The notes below the pieces were generated by a model, which had not been told where the DNA came from, did not search any database, and was given only the letters and a program-made list of their open reading frames with translations. From Anisus vortex (Eukaryota > Mollusca > Gastropoda > Planorbidae): a stretch of 64,000 nt of DNA. The translations under genes were made by a program, and so were the position numbers. Below are positions 33,901 to 46,600 of the stretch, one piece after another. Every line of letters starts with the position of its first letter. Position 1 is the first letter of the stretch. Location: the NCBI GenBank assembly GCA_949126835.1, contig OX421500.1:45106114-45170113 (forward strand), read 5' to 3'.

Positions 33901-36900
33901 TACCTTTGAGTAGGTCGGCGCCACCGCTAAGTACGTCGGCGCTACCACTGGGCAGGTTGGCGCTACCGCTGGGTAGGTCGGCGCTATCGCTGGGTAGGTC
34001 GGCGCTTCCGCAGAGTAGGTCGGCGCTACAGCTGAGTACGTCGGCGCTACCTTTTAGTAGGTCGGCGCTACCTTTGAGTAGGTCGGCGCCACCGCTAAGT
34101 ACGTCGGCGCTATTACTGGGTAGGTTGGCGCTACCGCTAAGTAGGTCGGCGCTTTCGCTGAGTAGGTCGGCGCTACCGCAGAGTAGGTCGGCGCTACCGC
34201 TGGGTAGGTAAGCGCTATCGCTGGGTAGCTCGGCGCTTCCGCTAAGTAGGTCGGCGCTACAGCTGAGTACGTCGGCGCTACCTTTTAGTAGGTCGGCGCT
34301 ACCTTTGAGTAGGTCGGCGCCACCGCTAAGTAGGTCGGCGCTTCCGCTGGGTAGGTCGGCGCTACCGCTAAGTAGGTCGGCGCTACCTCTGAGTACGTCG
34401 GCGCTACGTTTTAGTAGGTCGGCGCTACCTTTGAGTAAGTCGGCGCCACCGCTAAGCAGGTCAGCGCTACATTTTAGTAGGTCGGCGCTACCGCTGATAG
34501 GTCGGCGCTACCGCCGGGAAGGTTGGCGCTACCGCCGGGTAGGTCGGCGCTACGGCTGGGTAGGTCGGCGGTACCACTGGGTAGGTCAGCGCTACCTTTC
34601 AGTATTTTGGCGCTACCTATGAGTAGGTCGGCACTACCGCTAAGTAGGTCGGCGCTACCGCTGAGTAGGTCGGCGCTACCGCTGGGTAGAACGGCTCTAC
34701 CGCTGGGTAGGTTGGCGCTACCTCTGGGTAGGCCGGCTCTACCGCTGGGTAGGTCGGCGTTACCTCTGAGTACGTCGGCGCTGCCTTTTGGTAGGTCGGC
34801 GCTACCTTTGAGTAGGTCGGCGCCACCGCTAAGTACGTCGGCGCTACCACTGGGTAGGTTGGCGGTTCCGCTAGGTAGGTCGGCGCTACCTCTGAGTACG
34901 TCGGCGCTACCTTTTAGTAGGTCAGCGCTACCTTTGAGTAGGTCGGCGCCACCGCTAAGTAGGTCGGCGCTACCATTGAGTAGGTCGGCGCTACCGCTGG
35001 GTAGGTCGGAGCTATCGCTGGGTAGGTCGGCGCTTCCCCTGAGTAGGTCGGCGCTACAGCTGATTACGTCGGCGCTACATTTTAGTAGGTCGGCGCTACC
35101 TTTGAGTAGGTCGGCGCCAACGCTAAATAGGTCAGCGCTACCTTTTAGTAGGTCGGCGCTACCGCTGATACGTCGGCGCTACCGCCGGGTAGGTCGGCGC
35201 TACGATTGGGTAGGTCGGCGCTACCGCTGGGTAGGTCGGCGCTACAGCTGAGTACGTCGGCGCTACCTTTTAGTAGGTCGGCGCTACCTTTGAGTAGGTC
35301 GGCGCCACCGCTAAGTACGTCGGCGCTACCACTGGGCAGGTTGGCGCTACCGCTGGGTAGGTCGGCGCTATCGCTGGGTAGGTCGGCGCTTCCGCAGAGT
35401 AGGTCGGCGCTACAGCTGAGTACGTCTGCGCTACCTTTTAGTAGGTCGGCGCTACCTTTGAGTAGGTCGGCGCCACCGCTAAGTACGTCGGCGCTACCAC
35501 TGGGTAGGTTGGCGCTACCGCTAAGTAGGTCGGCGCTTTCGCTGAGTAGGTCGGCGCTACCGCTGGGTAGGTAAGCGCTATCGCTGGGTAGCTCGGCGCT
35601 TCCGCTAAGTAGGTCGGCGCTACAGCTGAGTACGTCGGCGCTACCTTTTAGTAGGTCGGCGCTACCTTTGAGTAGGTCGGCGCCACCGCTAAGTAGGTCG
35701 GCGCTTCCGCTGGGTAGGTCGGCGCTACCGCTGGGTAGGTCGGCGCTACCTCTGAGTACGTCGGCGCTACGTTTTAGTAGGTCGGCGCTACCTTTGAGTA
35801 AGTCGGCGCCACCGCTAAGCAGGTCAGCGCTACATTTTAGTAGGTCGGCGCTACCGCTGATAGGTCGGCGCTACCGCCGGGAAGGTTAGCGCTACCGCCG
35901 GGTAGTTCGGCGCTACGGCTAGGTAGGTCGGCGGTACCACTGGGTAGGTCGGCGCTACCTTTCAGTATTTTTGCGCTACCTTTGAGTAGGTCTGCGCCAC
36001 CGCTAAGTAGGTCGGCACTACCGCTGAGTAGGTCGGCGCTACCGCTGATTAGGTCGGCTCTACCGCTGGGTAGGTCGGCTCTACCGCTGGGTAGGTCGGC
36101 GTTACCTCTGAGTACGTCGGCGCTACCTTTTGGTAGGTCGGCGCTACCTTTGAGTAGGTCGGCGCCACCGCTAAGTACGTCGGCGCTACCACTGGGTAGG
36201 TTGGCGCTACCGCTAAGTAGGTCGGCGCTTTCGCTGGGTAGGTCGGCGCTTCCGCAGAGTAGGTCGGCGCTACCGCTGGGTAGGTCAGCGCTATCGCTGG
36301 GTTGGTCGGCGCTTCCGCTGAGTAGGTCGGCGCTACAGCTGAGTACGTCGGTGCTACCTTTTAGTAGGTCGGCGCTACCTTTAAGTAGGTCGGCGCCTCC
36401 GCTAAGTAGGTCGGCGCTACCGCTGGGTAGGTCGACGCTACCTCTGAGTACGTCGGCGCTACGTTTAAGTAGGTCGGCGCTACCTTTGAGTAAGTCGGCG
36501 CCACCGCTAAGCAGGTCAGCGCTACATTTTAGTAGGTCGGCGCTACCGCAGATAGGTCGGCGCTACCGCCGGGTAGGTTGGCGCTACCGCCGGGTAGGTC
36601 GGCGCTACGGCTGGGTAGGTCGGCGCTACCGCTGGGTAGGTCGGCGCTACAGCTGAGTACGTCGGCGCTACCTTTCAGTAGGTCGTCGCTACCTTTCAGT
36701 AGGTCAGCGCCACCGCTAAGTAGATCGGCGCTACCGCTGAGTAGGTCGGCGCTACCGCTGATTAGGTCGGCTCTACCGCTGGGTAGGTCGGCGCTACCGC
36801 TGGGTAGGTCGGCTCTACCGCTGGGTAGGTCGGCGTTACCTCTGAGTACGTCGGCGCTACCTTTTAGTAGGTCAGCGCTACCTTTGAGTAGGTCGGCGCC

Positions 36901-37600
36901 ACCGCTAAGTAGGTCGGCGCTACCACTGAGTAGGTCGGCGCTCTATTTGAGTAGGTCGGTACCACCACTAACTAGGTCGGCGCTACCGCTGGGTAGGTCG
37001 GTGCTACCTCTGAGTAGGTCGGTGCTACATTTTAGTAGGTCGGCGCTACCATTGAGTGGGTCGGTGCCACCGCTCAGTAGGTCGGCGCTACCGCTGAGTA
37101 GGACGGTGCTACCGCTGGGTAGGTCGGCGCTACTGCTGAGTTGGTCGGCGCAACCTTTTAGTAGGTCGGCGCTACCTTTGTGTAGGTCGACGCCACCGCT
37201 AAGTACATCGGCGCTACCGCTGGGTAGGTCGGCGCTACCGCTGGGTAGGTCGGCGCTACCGCTGTGTACGTCGGCGTTACCTTTTAGTTGGTCGGCGCTA
37301 CCTTTGAGTATGTCGGCGCCACCTTTAAGTAGGTCAGCGCTACCTTTGAGTAGGTCGGCGACACCGCTAAGTAGGTCGGCGCTACCACTGAGTAGGTCGG
37401 TGCTACCGCTGGGTAGGTCGGCACTACCTTTGAGTACGTCGGCGCCAACGCTAAGTAGATCAGCGCTACCTTTTAGTAGGTCGGCGCTACCGCTGATAGG
37501 TCGGCGCTACCGCCGGGTAGGTCAGCGCTACAGCTGAGTACGTCGGCGCTACCTTTCAGTAGGTCGGCGTTACCTTTGAGTAGGTCGGCGCCACTGCTAA
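15900..37600 (+). repeat. Satellite domain 1: modules marked by a 20-bp slipped unit
   Basis: Modules contain, in order, an AGCTGA-tailed unit, a TTTTA unit, a TTTGA unit, a GCGCCACC/GCTAA unit, a run of GCTGG units, and further on a unit where GCWGAGTAGG has become GCWGATAGG (one base lost). About 26 such slipped units occur in this domain. Module starts sharing the same downstream sequence are at 18,101, 18,856, 21,478, 23,572, 24,725, 26,383, 29,382, 30,137 and 31,123. The 755-bp spacing seen twice equals 36 units minus one base. Larger copies recur at offsets such as 7,191 bp (20,073 and 27,264), 6,100 bp (22,330 and 28,430) and 2,183 bp (32,122 and 34,305). Confidence 0.85.
33050..33690 (+). 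repeat. 316-bp local tandem duplication inside domain 1
   Basis: Units at 33,087-33,293 recur at 33,403-33,609 with a 316-bp offset (15 units plus one base). The extra base is the C of CAGCTCGAGTACG near 33,382, between the copies. This looks like a recent single unequal-exchange or slippage event. Confidence 0.8.
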
Positions 37601-40600
37601 GTAGGTCGGCGCTACCGCTGAGTAGGTCGGCGCTACCGCTGGGTAGGTCGGCTCTACCGCTAGGTAGGTCGGCGCTACCGCTGGGTAGGTCGGCGTTAAC
37701 TCTGAGTACGTCGGCGCTACCTTTTGGTAGGTCGGCGCTACCTTTGAGTAGGTCGGCGCCACCGCTAAGTACGTCGGCGCTACCACTGGGTAGGTTGGCG
37801 CTATCGCTGAGTAGGTCGGCGCTTCCGCTGAGTAGCTCGGCGCTACAGCTGAGTACGTCGGCACTACCATTTAGTAGGTCGGCGCCACCGCTAAGTAGGT
37901 CGGTGCTACTGCTGGGTAGGTCAGCGCTACCGCTGGGTAGGTCGGCGCTACCTCTGAGTACGTCGGCGCTACGTTTTAGTAGGTCGGCGCTACCTTTGAG
38001 TAAGTCGGCGCCACCGCTAATCAGGTCGGCGCTACCGCTGGGTAGGTCGGCGCTACCTTTTAGTAGGTCGGCGCTACCGCCGGGTAGGTCGGCGCTACCG
38101 CTGGGTAGGTCGGCACTACCGCTAGGTAGGTCGGCGCTACCGCTGAGTAGGTCGGCACCACCTCTAAGTACGTCGGCGCTACCTTTTAGTAGGTCGGTAC
38201 TAACTTTGAGTAGGTCGGCGCCAATTCTAAGTAGGTCGGCGCTACCGCTGAGTAGGTCGGCGCTACAGCTGAGTACGTCGGCGCTACCTTTTAGTAGGTC
38301 GGCGCTACCTTTGAGTAGGTCTGCGACACCGCTAAGTAGGTCGGCGCTACCGCTGAGTAGGTCGACGCTACCGCTGGGTAGGTCGGCGCTACCGCTGGGT
38401 AGGTCGGCGCTACCTCTGAGTACGTCAGCGCAACCTTTTAGTAGGTCAGCGCTACCTTTGAGTAGGTCGGCGCCACCGCTAAGTAGGTCGGCGCTACCAC
38501 TGAGTAGGTCGGCGCTCTATTTGAGTAGGTCGGTACCACCGCTAAATAGGTCGGCGCTACCTCTGGGTAGGTCGGTGCTACCTCTGAGTACGTCGGCGCT
38601 ACCTTTGAGTAGGTCGGTGCTACATTTTAGTAGGTCAGCGCTACCATTGAGTAGGTCGGTGCCACCGCTAAGTAGGTCGGCGCTACCGCTGAGTAGGACG
38701 GTTCTACCGCTGGGTAGGTCGGCGCTACCGCTAAGTAGGTCGGCGCTACAGCTGAGTACGTCGGCACAACCTTTGAGTAGGTCGGCGCTACCTTTGAGTA
38801 GGTCGGCGCCACCGCTAAGTAGGTCGGCGCTACCGCTGAGGAGGTCGGCGCTACCGCTGGGTAGGTCGGCGCTACCGCTGAGGAGGTCGGCGCTACCGCT
38901 GGGTAGGTCGGCGCTACCGCTGGGTAGGTCGGCGCTACCGCTGGGTAGGTCGGCGCTACCGCTGGGTAGGTCGGCGCTACCGCTGGGTAGGTCGGCGCTA
39001 CAGCTGAGTTGGTCGGCGCAACCTTTTAGTAGGTCGGCGCTACCTTTGTGTAGGTCGACGCCACCGCTAAGTAGATCGGCGCTACCGCTGGGTAGGTCGG
39101 CGCTACCGCTGGGTAGGTCGGCGCTACCGCTGTGTACGTCGGCGCTACCTTTTAGTAGGTCGGCGCTACCTTTGAGTATGTCGGCGCCACCTCTAAGTAG
39201 GTCGGCGCTACCGCCGGGTAGGTCGGCGCTGCCGCTGAGTAGGTCGGCACTAAAGCTGAGTAGGTCGGCGCTAAAGCTGAGTACGTCGGCGCTACCTTTG
39301 AGTGGGTCGGCGCCACCGCTAAGTAGGTCGGCGCTACCGCTGGGTAGGTCGGCGCTGCCGCTGGGTAGGTCGGCGCTACCGCTGGGTAGGTCGGCGCTAC
39401 CGCTGAGAAGGTCGGCGCTAAAGCTGAGTACGTCGGCGCTACCTTTTAGTAAGTCGGTGCTACCGCTGAGTAGGTCGGCGATACTGCCGGGTAGGTCGGC
39501 GCTACCGCTGGGTAGGTGGGCGCTACCGCTTTGTAGGTCGGCGCTACCGCCTAGTAGGTCGGCGCTACCGCCTAGTAGGTCGGCGCTACAGCTGAGTACG
39601 TCGGCCTTACCTTTTAGTAGGTCGGCGCTACCTTTGAGTAGGTCGGCGCCACCGCTAAGTCGGTCGGCGCTATCTTTTAGTAGGTAGGCGCTACCTTTGA
39701 GTAGTTCGGCGCCACCGCTAAGTAGGTCGGCACTACTTTTTAGTAGGTCGGCGCTACATTTGAGTAGGTCGGTGCCACCGCTAACTAGGTCGGCGCTACC
39801 GCTGGGTAGGTCGGCGCTACCTCTGAGTACGTCGGCACTACCTTTGACTAGGTCGGTGCTACCTTTTAGTAGGTCGGCGCTACCTTTGAGGAGGTCAGTG
39901 CCACCGCTAAAGAGGTCGGCGCTACCGCTGGGTGGGTCGGCGCTACCGCTGGGTAGGTCGGCGCTACCGCTGGGTAGGTCGGCGCTAAAGCTGAGTACGT
40001 CGGCGCTACCTTTTAGTAAGTCGGTGCTACCGCTGAGTAGGTCGGCTCTACCGCCGGGTAGTTCGGCGCTGCCGCTGGGTAGGTGGGCGCTACCGCTGTG
40101 TAGGTCGGCGCTACCGCTGGGTAGGTGGGCGCTACCGCTCAGTAGGTCGGCGCTACAGCTGAGTACGTCGGCGCTACCTTTTAGTAGGTAGGCGCTACCG
40201 CTGGGTAGGTCGGCGCTACCGCTGGGTAGGTCGACGCTACCGCCGGGTAGGTCGGCGCTACCGCTGGGTAGGTCGGCGCTACCGCTGGGTAGGTCGGCGC
40301 TACCGCTGAGTAGGTCGGCGCTACAGCTGAGTACGTCGGCGCTAACTTTTAGTAGGTCGGCGCTACCTTTGAGTAGGTAGGCGCCACCGCTAAGTAGGTC
40401 GGCACTACCTTTTAGTAGGTCGGCGCTCTATTTGAGTAGGTCGGTACCACCGCTAACTAGGTCGGCGCTACCGCTGGGTAGGTCGGTGCTACCTCTGAGT
40501 ACGTCGGCGCTACCTTTGAGTAGGTCGGTGCTACATTTTAGTAGGTCGGCGCTACCTTTGAGTAGGTCGGTGCCACCGCTAAGTAGGTCGGCGCTACCGC

Positions 40601-43600
40601 TGAGTAGGACGGTGCTACCGCTGGATAGGTCGGCGCTACCGCTGAGTAGGTCGGCGCTACAGCTCAGTACGTCGGCACAACCTTTGAGTAGGTCGGCGCT
40701 ACCTTTGAGTAGGTCGGCGCCACCGCTAAGTAGGTCGGCGCTACCGCTGAGGAGGTCGGCGCTACCGCTGGGTAGGTCGGCGCTACCGCTGAGGAGGTCG
40801 GCGCTACCGATGAGTAGGTCGGCGCTACAGCTGAGTACGTCAGCGCTAACTTTTAGTAGGTCGGCGCTACCTCTGAGTAGGTCGGCGCCACCGCTAAGTA
40901 GGTCGGCGCTACCGCTGAGTAGGTCGGCGCTACCGCTGGGTAGGTCGGCGCTACCTCTGAGTACGTCGTTGCTACCTTTTAGTAGGTCAGCGCTACCTTT
41001 GAGTAGGTCGGCGCCACCGCTAAGTAGGTCGGCACTACCTTTTAGTAGGTCGGCGCTCTATTTGAGTAGGTCGGTACCACCGCTAACTAGGTCGGCGCTA
41101 CCGCTGGGTGGGTCGGTGCTTCTTCTGAGTACGTCGGCGCTACCTTTGAGTAGGTCGGGGCTACATTTTAGTACGTCGGCGCTACGTTTTAGTAGGTCGG
41201 CGCTACCTTTGAGTAAGTCGGCGCCACCGCTAAGTAGGTCGGCACTACCGATGGGTAGGTCGGCACTACCGCCGGGTAGGTTGGCGCTACCGCCGGGTAG
41301 GTCGGCGCTACGGCTGGCTAGGTCGGCGCTACCGCTGGGTAGGTCGGCGCTACAGCTGAGTACGTCGGCGCTACCTTTCAGTAGGTCGACGCTACCTTTG
41401 AGTAGGTCGGCGCCACCGCTAAGTAGGTCGGCGCTACCGCTGAGAAGGTTGGCGCTACCGCTGGGTAGATCGGCTCTACAGCTGGGTAGGTCAGCGCTAC
41501 CACTGGGTAGGTCGGCGCTACCGCTGAGTAGGTCGGCGCTACAGCTGAGTACGTCGGCGCTACCTTTGAGTAGGTCAGCGCTACCTTTGAGTAGGTCAGC
41601 GCCACCGCTAAGTAGGTCGGCGCTACCACTGAGTAGGTCGGTGCTACCGATGGGTAGGTCGGCACTACCTTTGAGTAGGTCGGCGCCAACGCTAAGTAGG
41701 TCAGCGCTACCTTTTAGTAGGTCGGCGCTAACGCTGATAGGTCGGCGCTACCGCCGGGTAGGTTTGCGCTACCGCCAGGTAGGTCGGCGCTACGGCTGGG
41801 TACGGCGGCGCTACCGCTGGGTAGGTCAGCGCTACAGCTGAGTACGTCGGCGCTACCTTTCAGTAGGTCGGCGTTACCGTTGAGTAGGTCGGCGCTACCT
41901 TTGAGTAGGTCGGCGCTACCGCTGAGGAGGTCGGCGCTACCGCTGGGTAGGTCGGCGCTACCGCTGAGTAGGTCGACGCTACCGCTGGGTAGGTCGGCGC
42001 TACCGCTGGGTAGGTCGGCGCTACCTCTGAGTACGTCAGCGCAACCTTTTAGTAGGTCAGCGCTACTTTTGAGTAGGTCGGCGCCACCGCTAAGTAGGTC
42101 GGCGCTACCACTGAGTAGGTCGGCGCTCTATTTGAGTAGGTCGGTACCACCGCTAAATAGGTCGGCGCTACCGCTGGGTAGGTCGGTGCTACCTCTGAGT
42201 ACGTCGGCGCTACCTTTGAGTAGGTCGGTGCTACATTTTAGTAGGTCAGCGCTACCATTGAGTAGGTCGGTGCCACCGCTAACTAGGTCGGCGCTACCGC
42301 TGGGTAGGTCGGCGCTACCTCTGAGTACGTCGGCACTACCTTTGACTAGGTCGGTGCTACCTTTTAGTAGGTCGGCGCTACCTTTGAGGAGGTCAGTGCC
42401 ACCGCTAAAGAGGTCGGCGCTACCGCTGGGTGGGTCGGCGCTACCGCTGGGTAGGTCGGCGCTACCGCTGGGTAGGTCGGCGCTAAAGCTGAGTACGTCG
42501 GCGCTACCTTTTAGTAAGTCGGTGCTACCGCTGAGTAGGTCGGCTCTACCGCCGGGTAGTTCGGCGCTGCCGCTGGGTAGGTGGGCGCTACCGCTGTGTA
42601 GGTCGGCGCTACCGCTGGGTAGGTGGGCGCTACCGCTCAGTAGGTCGGCGCTACAGCTGAGTACGTCGGCGCTACCTTTTAGTAGGTAGGCGCTACCGCT
42701 GGGTAGGTCGGCGCTACCGCTGGGTAGGTCGACGCTACCGCCGGGTAGGTCGGCGCTACCGCTGGGTAGGTCGGCGCTACCGCTGGGTAGGTCGGCGCTA
42801 CCGCTGAGTAGGTCGGCGCTACAGCTGAGTACGTCGGCGCTAACTTTTAGTAGGTCGGCGCTACCTTTGAGTAGGTCGGCGCCACCGCTAAGTAGGTCGG
42901 CACTACCTTTTAGTAGGTCGGCGCTCTATTTGAGTAGGTCGGTACCACCGCTAACTAGGTCGGCGCTACCGCTGGGTAGGTCGGTGCTACCTCTGAGTAC
43001 GTCGGCGCTACCTTTGAGTAGGTCGGTGCTACATTTTAGTAGGTCGGCGCTACCTTTGAGTAGGTCGGTGCCACCGCTAAGTAGGTCGGCGCTACCGCTG
43101 AGTAGGACGGTGCTACCGCTGGATAGGTCGGCGCTACCGCTGAGTAGGTCGGCGCTACAGCTCAGTACGTCGGCACAACCTTTGAGTAGGTCGGCGCTAC
43201 CTTTGAGTAGGTCGGCGCCACCGCTAAGTAGGTCGGCGCTACCGCTGAGGAGGTCGGCGCTACCGCTGGGTAGGTCGGCGCTACCGCTGAGGAGGTCGGC
43301 GCTACCGCTGAGTAGGTCGGCGCTACAGCTGAGTACGTCGGCGCTAACTTTTAGTAGGTCGGCGCTACCTTTGAGTAGGTCGGCGCCACCGCTAAGTAGG
43401 TCGGCACTACCTTTTAGTAGGTCGGCGCTCTATTTGAGTAGGTCGGTACCACCGCTAACTAGGTCGGCGCTACCGCTGGGTAGGTCGGTGCTACCTCTGA
43501 GTACGTCGGCGCTACCTTTGAGTAGGTCGGTGCTACATTTTAGTAGGTCGGCGCTACCTTTGAGTAGGTCGGTGCCACCGCTAAGTAGGTCGGCGCTACC

Positions 43601-46600
43601 GCTGAGTAGGACGGTGCTACCGCTGGATAGGTCGGCGCTACCGCTGAGTAGGTCGGCGCTACAGCTCAGTACGTCGGCACAACCTTTGAGTAGGTCGGCG
43701 CTACCTTTGAGTAGGTCGGCGCCACCGCTAAGTAGGTCGGCGCTACCGCTGAGGAGGTCGGCGCTACCGCTGGGTAGGTCGGCGCTACCGCTGAGGAGGT
43801 CGGCGCTACCGATGAGTAGGTCGGCGCTACCTCTGAGTACGTCGTTGCTACCTTTTAGTAGGTCAGCGCTACCTTTGAGTAGGTCGGCGCCACCGCTAAG
43901 TAGGTCGGCACTACCTTTTAGTAGGTCGGCGCTCTATTTGAGTAGGTCGGTACCACCGCTAACTAGGTCGGCGCTACCGCTGGGTGGGTCGGTGCTTCTT
44001 CTGAGTACGTCGGCGCTACCTTTGAGTAGGTCGGGGCTACATTTTAGTACGTCGGCGCTACGTTTTAGTAGGTCGGCGCTACCTTTGAGTAAGTCGGCGC
44101 CACCGCTAAGTAGGTCGGCACTACCGATGGGTAGGTCGGCACTACCGCCGGGTAGGTTGGCGCTACCGCCGGGTAGGTCGGCGCTACGGCTGGCTAGGTC
44201 GGCGCTACCGCTGGGTAGGTCGGCGCTACAGCTGAGTACGTCGGCGCTACCTTTCAGTAGGTCGACGCTACCTTTGAGTAGGTCGGCGCCACCGCTAAGT
44301 AGGTCGGCGCTACCGCTGAGAAGGTTGGCGCTACCGCTGGGTAGATCGGCTCTACAGCTGGGTAGGTCAGCGCTACCACTGGGTAGGTCGGCGCTACCGC
44401 TGAGTAGGTCGGCGCTACAGCTGAGTACGTCGGCGCTACCTTTGAGTAGGTCAGCGCTACCTTTGAGTAGGTCAGCGCCACCGCTAAGTAGGTCGGCGCT
44501 ACCACTGAGTAGGTCGGTGCTACCGATGGGTAGGTCGGCACTACCTTTGAGTAGGTCGGCGCCAACGCTAAGTAGGTCAGCGCTACCTTTTAGTAGGTCG
44601 GCGCTAACGCTGATAGGTCGGCGCTACCGCCGGGTAGGTTTGCGCTACCGCCAGGTAGGTCGGCGCTACGGCTGGGTACGGCGGCGCTACCGCTGGGTAG
44701 GTCAGCGCTACAGCTGAGTACGTCGGCGCTACCTTTCAGTAGGTCGGCGTTACCGTTGAGTAGGTCGGCGCTACCTTTGAGTAGGTCGGCGCTACCGCTG
44801 AGGAGGTCGGCGCTACCGCTGGGTAGGTCGGCGCTACCGCTGAGTAGGTCGACGCTACCGCTGGGTAGGTCGGCGCTACCGCTGGGTAGGTCGGCGCTAC
44901 CTCTGAGTACGTCAGCGCAACCTTTTAGTAGGTCAGCGCTACTTTTGAGTAGGTCGGCGCCACCGCTAAGTAGGTCGGCGCTACCACTGAGTAGGTCGGC
45001 GCTCTATTTGAGTAGGTCGGTACCACCGCTAAATAGGTCGGCGCTACCGCTGGGTAGGTCGGTGCTACCTCTGAGTACGTCGGCGCTACCTTTGAGTAGG
45101 TCGGTGCTACATTTTAGTAGGTCAGCGCTACCATTGAGTAGGTCGGTGCCACCGCTAAGTAGGTCGGCGCTACCGCTGAGTAGGACGGTTCTACCGCTGG
45201 GTAGGTCGGCGCTACCGCTAAGTAGGTCGGCGCTACAGCTGAGTACGTCGGCACAACCTTTGAGTAGGTCGGCGCTACCTTTGAGTAGGTCGGCGCCACC
45301 GCTAAGTAGGTCGGCGCTACCGCTGAGGAGGTCGGCGCTACCGCTGGGTAGGTCGGCGCTACCGCTGAGGAGGTCGGCGCTACCGCTGGGTAGGTCGGCG
45401 CTACCGCTGGGTAGGTCGGCGCTACCGCTGGGTAGGTCGGCGCTACCGCTGGGTAGGTCGGCGCTACCGCTGGGTAGGTCGGCGCTACAGCTGAGTTGGT
45501 CGGCGCAACCTTTTAGTAGGTCGGCGCTACCTTTGTGTAGGTCGACGCCACCGCTAAGTAGATCGGCGCTACCGCTGGGTAGGTCGGCGCTACCGCTGGG
45601 TAGGTCGGCGCTACCGCTGTGTACGTCGGCGCTACCTTTTAGTAGGTCGGCGCTACCTTTGAGTATGTCGGCGCCACCTCTAAGTAGGTCGGCGCTACCG
45701 CCGGGTAGGTCGGCGCTGCCGCTGAGTAGGTCGGCACTAAAGCTGAGTAGGTCGGCGCTAAAGCTGAGTACGTCGGCGCTACCTTTGAGTGGGTCGGCGC
45801 CACCGCTAAGTAGGTCGGCGCTACCGCTGGGTAGGTCGGCGCTGCCGCTGGGTAGGTCGGCGCTACCGCTGGGTAGGTCGGCGCTACCGCTGAGAAGGTC
45901 GGCGCTAAAGCTGAGTACGTCGGCGCTACCTTTTAGTAAGTCGGTGCTACCGCTGAGTAGGTCGGCGATACTGCCGGGTAGGTCGGCGCTACCGCTGGGT
46001 AGGTGGGCGCTACCGCTTTGTAGGTCGGCGCTACCGCCTAGTAGGTCGGCGCTACCGCCTAGTAGGTCGGCGCTACAGCTGAGTACGTCGGCCTTACCTT
46101 TTAGTAGGTCGGCGCTACCTTTGAGTAGGTCGGCGCCACCGCTAAGTCGGTCGGCGCTATCTTTTAGTAGGTAGGCGCTACCTTTGAGTAGTTCGGCGCC
46201 ACCGCTAAGTAGGTCGGCACTACTTTTTAGTAGGTCGGCGCTACATTTGAGTAGGTCGGTGCCACCGCTAACTAGGTCGGCGCTACCGCTGGGTAGGTCG
46301 GCGCTACCTCTGAGTACGTCGGCACTACCTTTGACTAGGTCGGTGCTACCTTTTAGTAGGTCGGCGCTACCTTTGAGGAGGTCAGTGCCACCGCTAAAGA
46401 GGTCGGCGCTACCGCTGGGTGGGTCGGCGCTACCGCTGGGTAGGTCGGCGCTACCGCTGGGTAGGTCGGCGCTAAAGCTGAGTACGTCGGCGCTACCTTT
46501 TAGTAAGTCGGTGCTACCGCTGAGTAGGTCGGCTCTACCGCCGGGTAGTTCGGCGCTGCCGCTGGGTAGGTGGGCGCTACCGCTGTTTAGGTCGGCGCTA

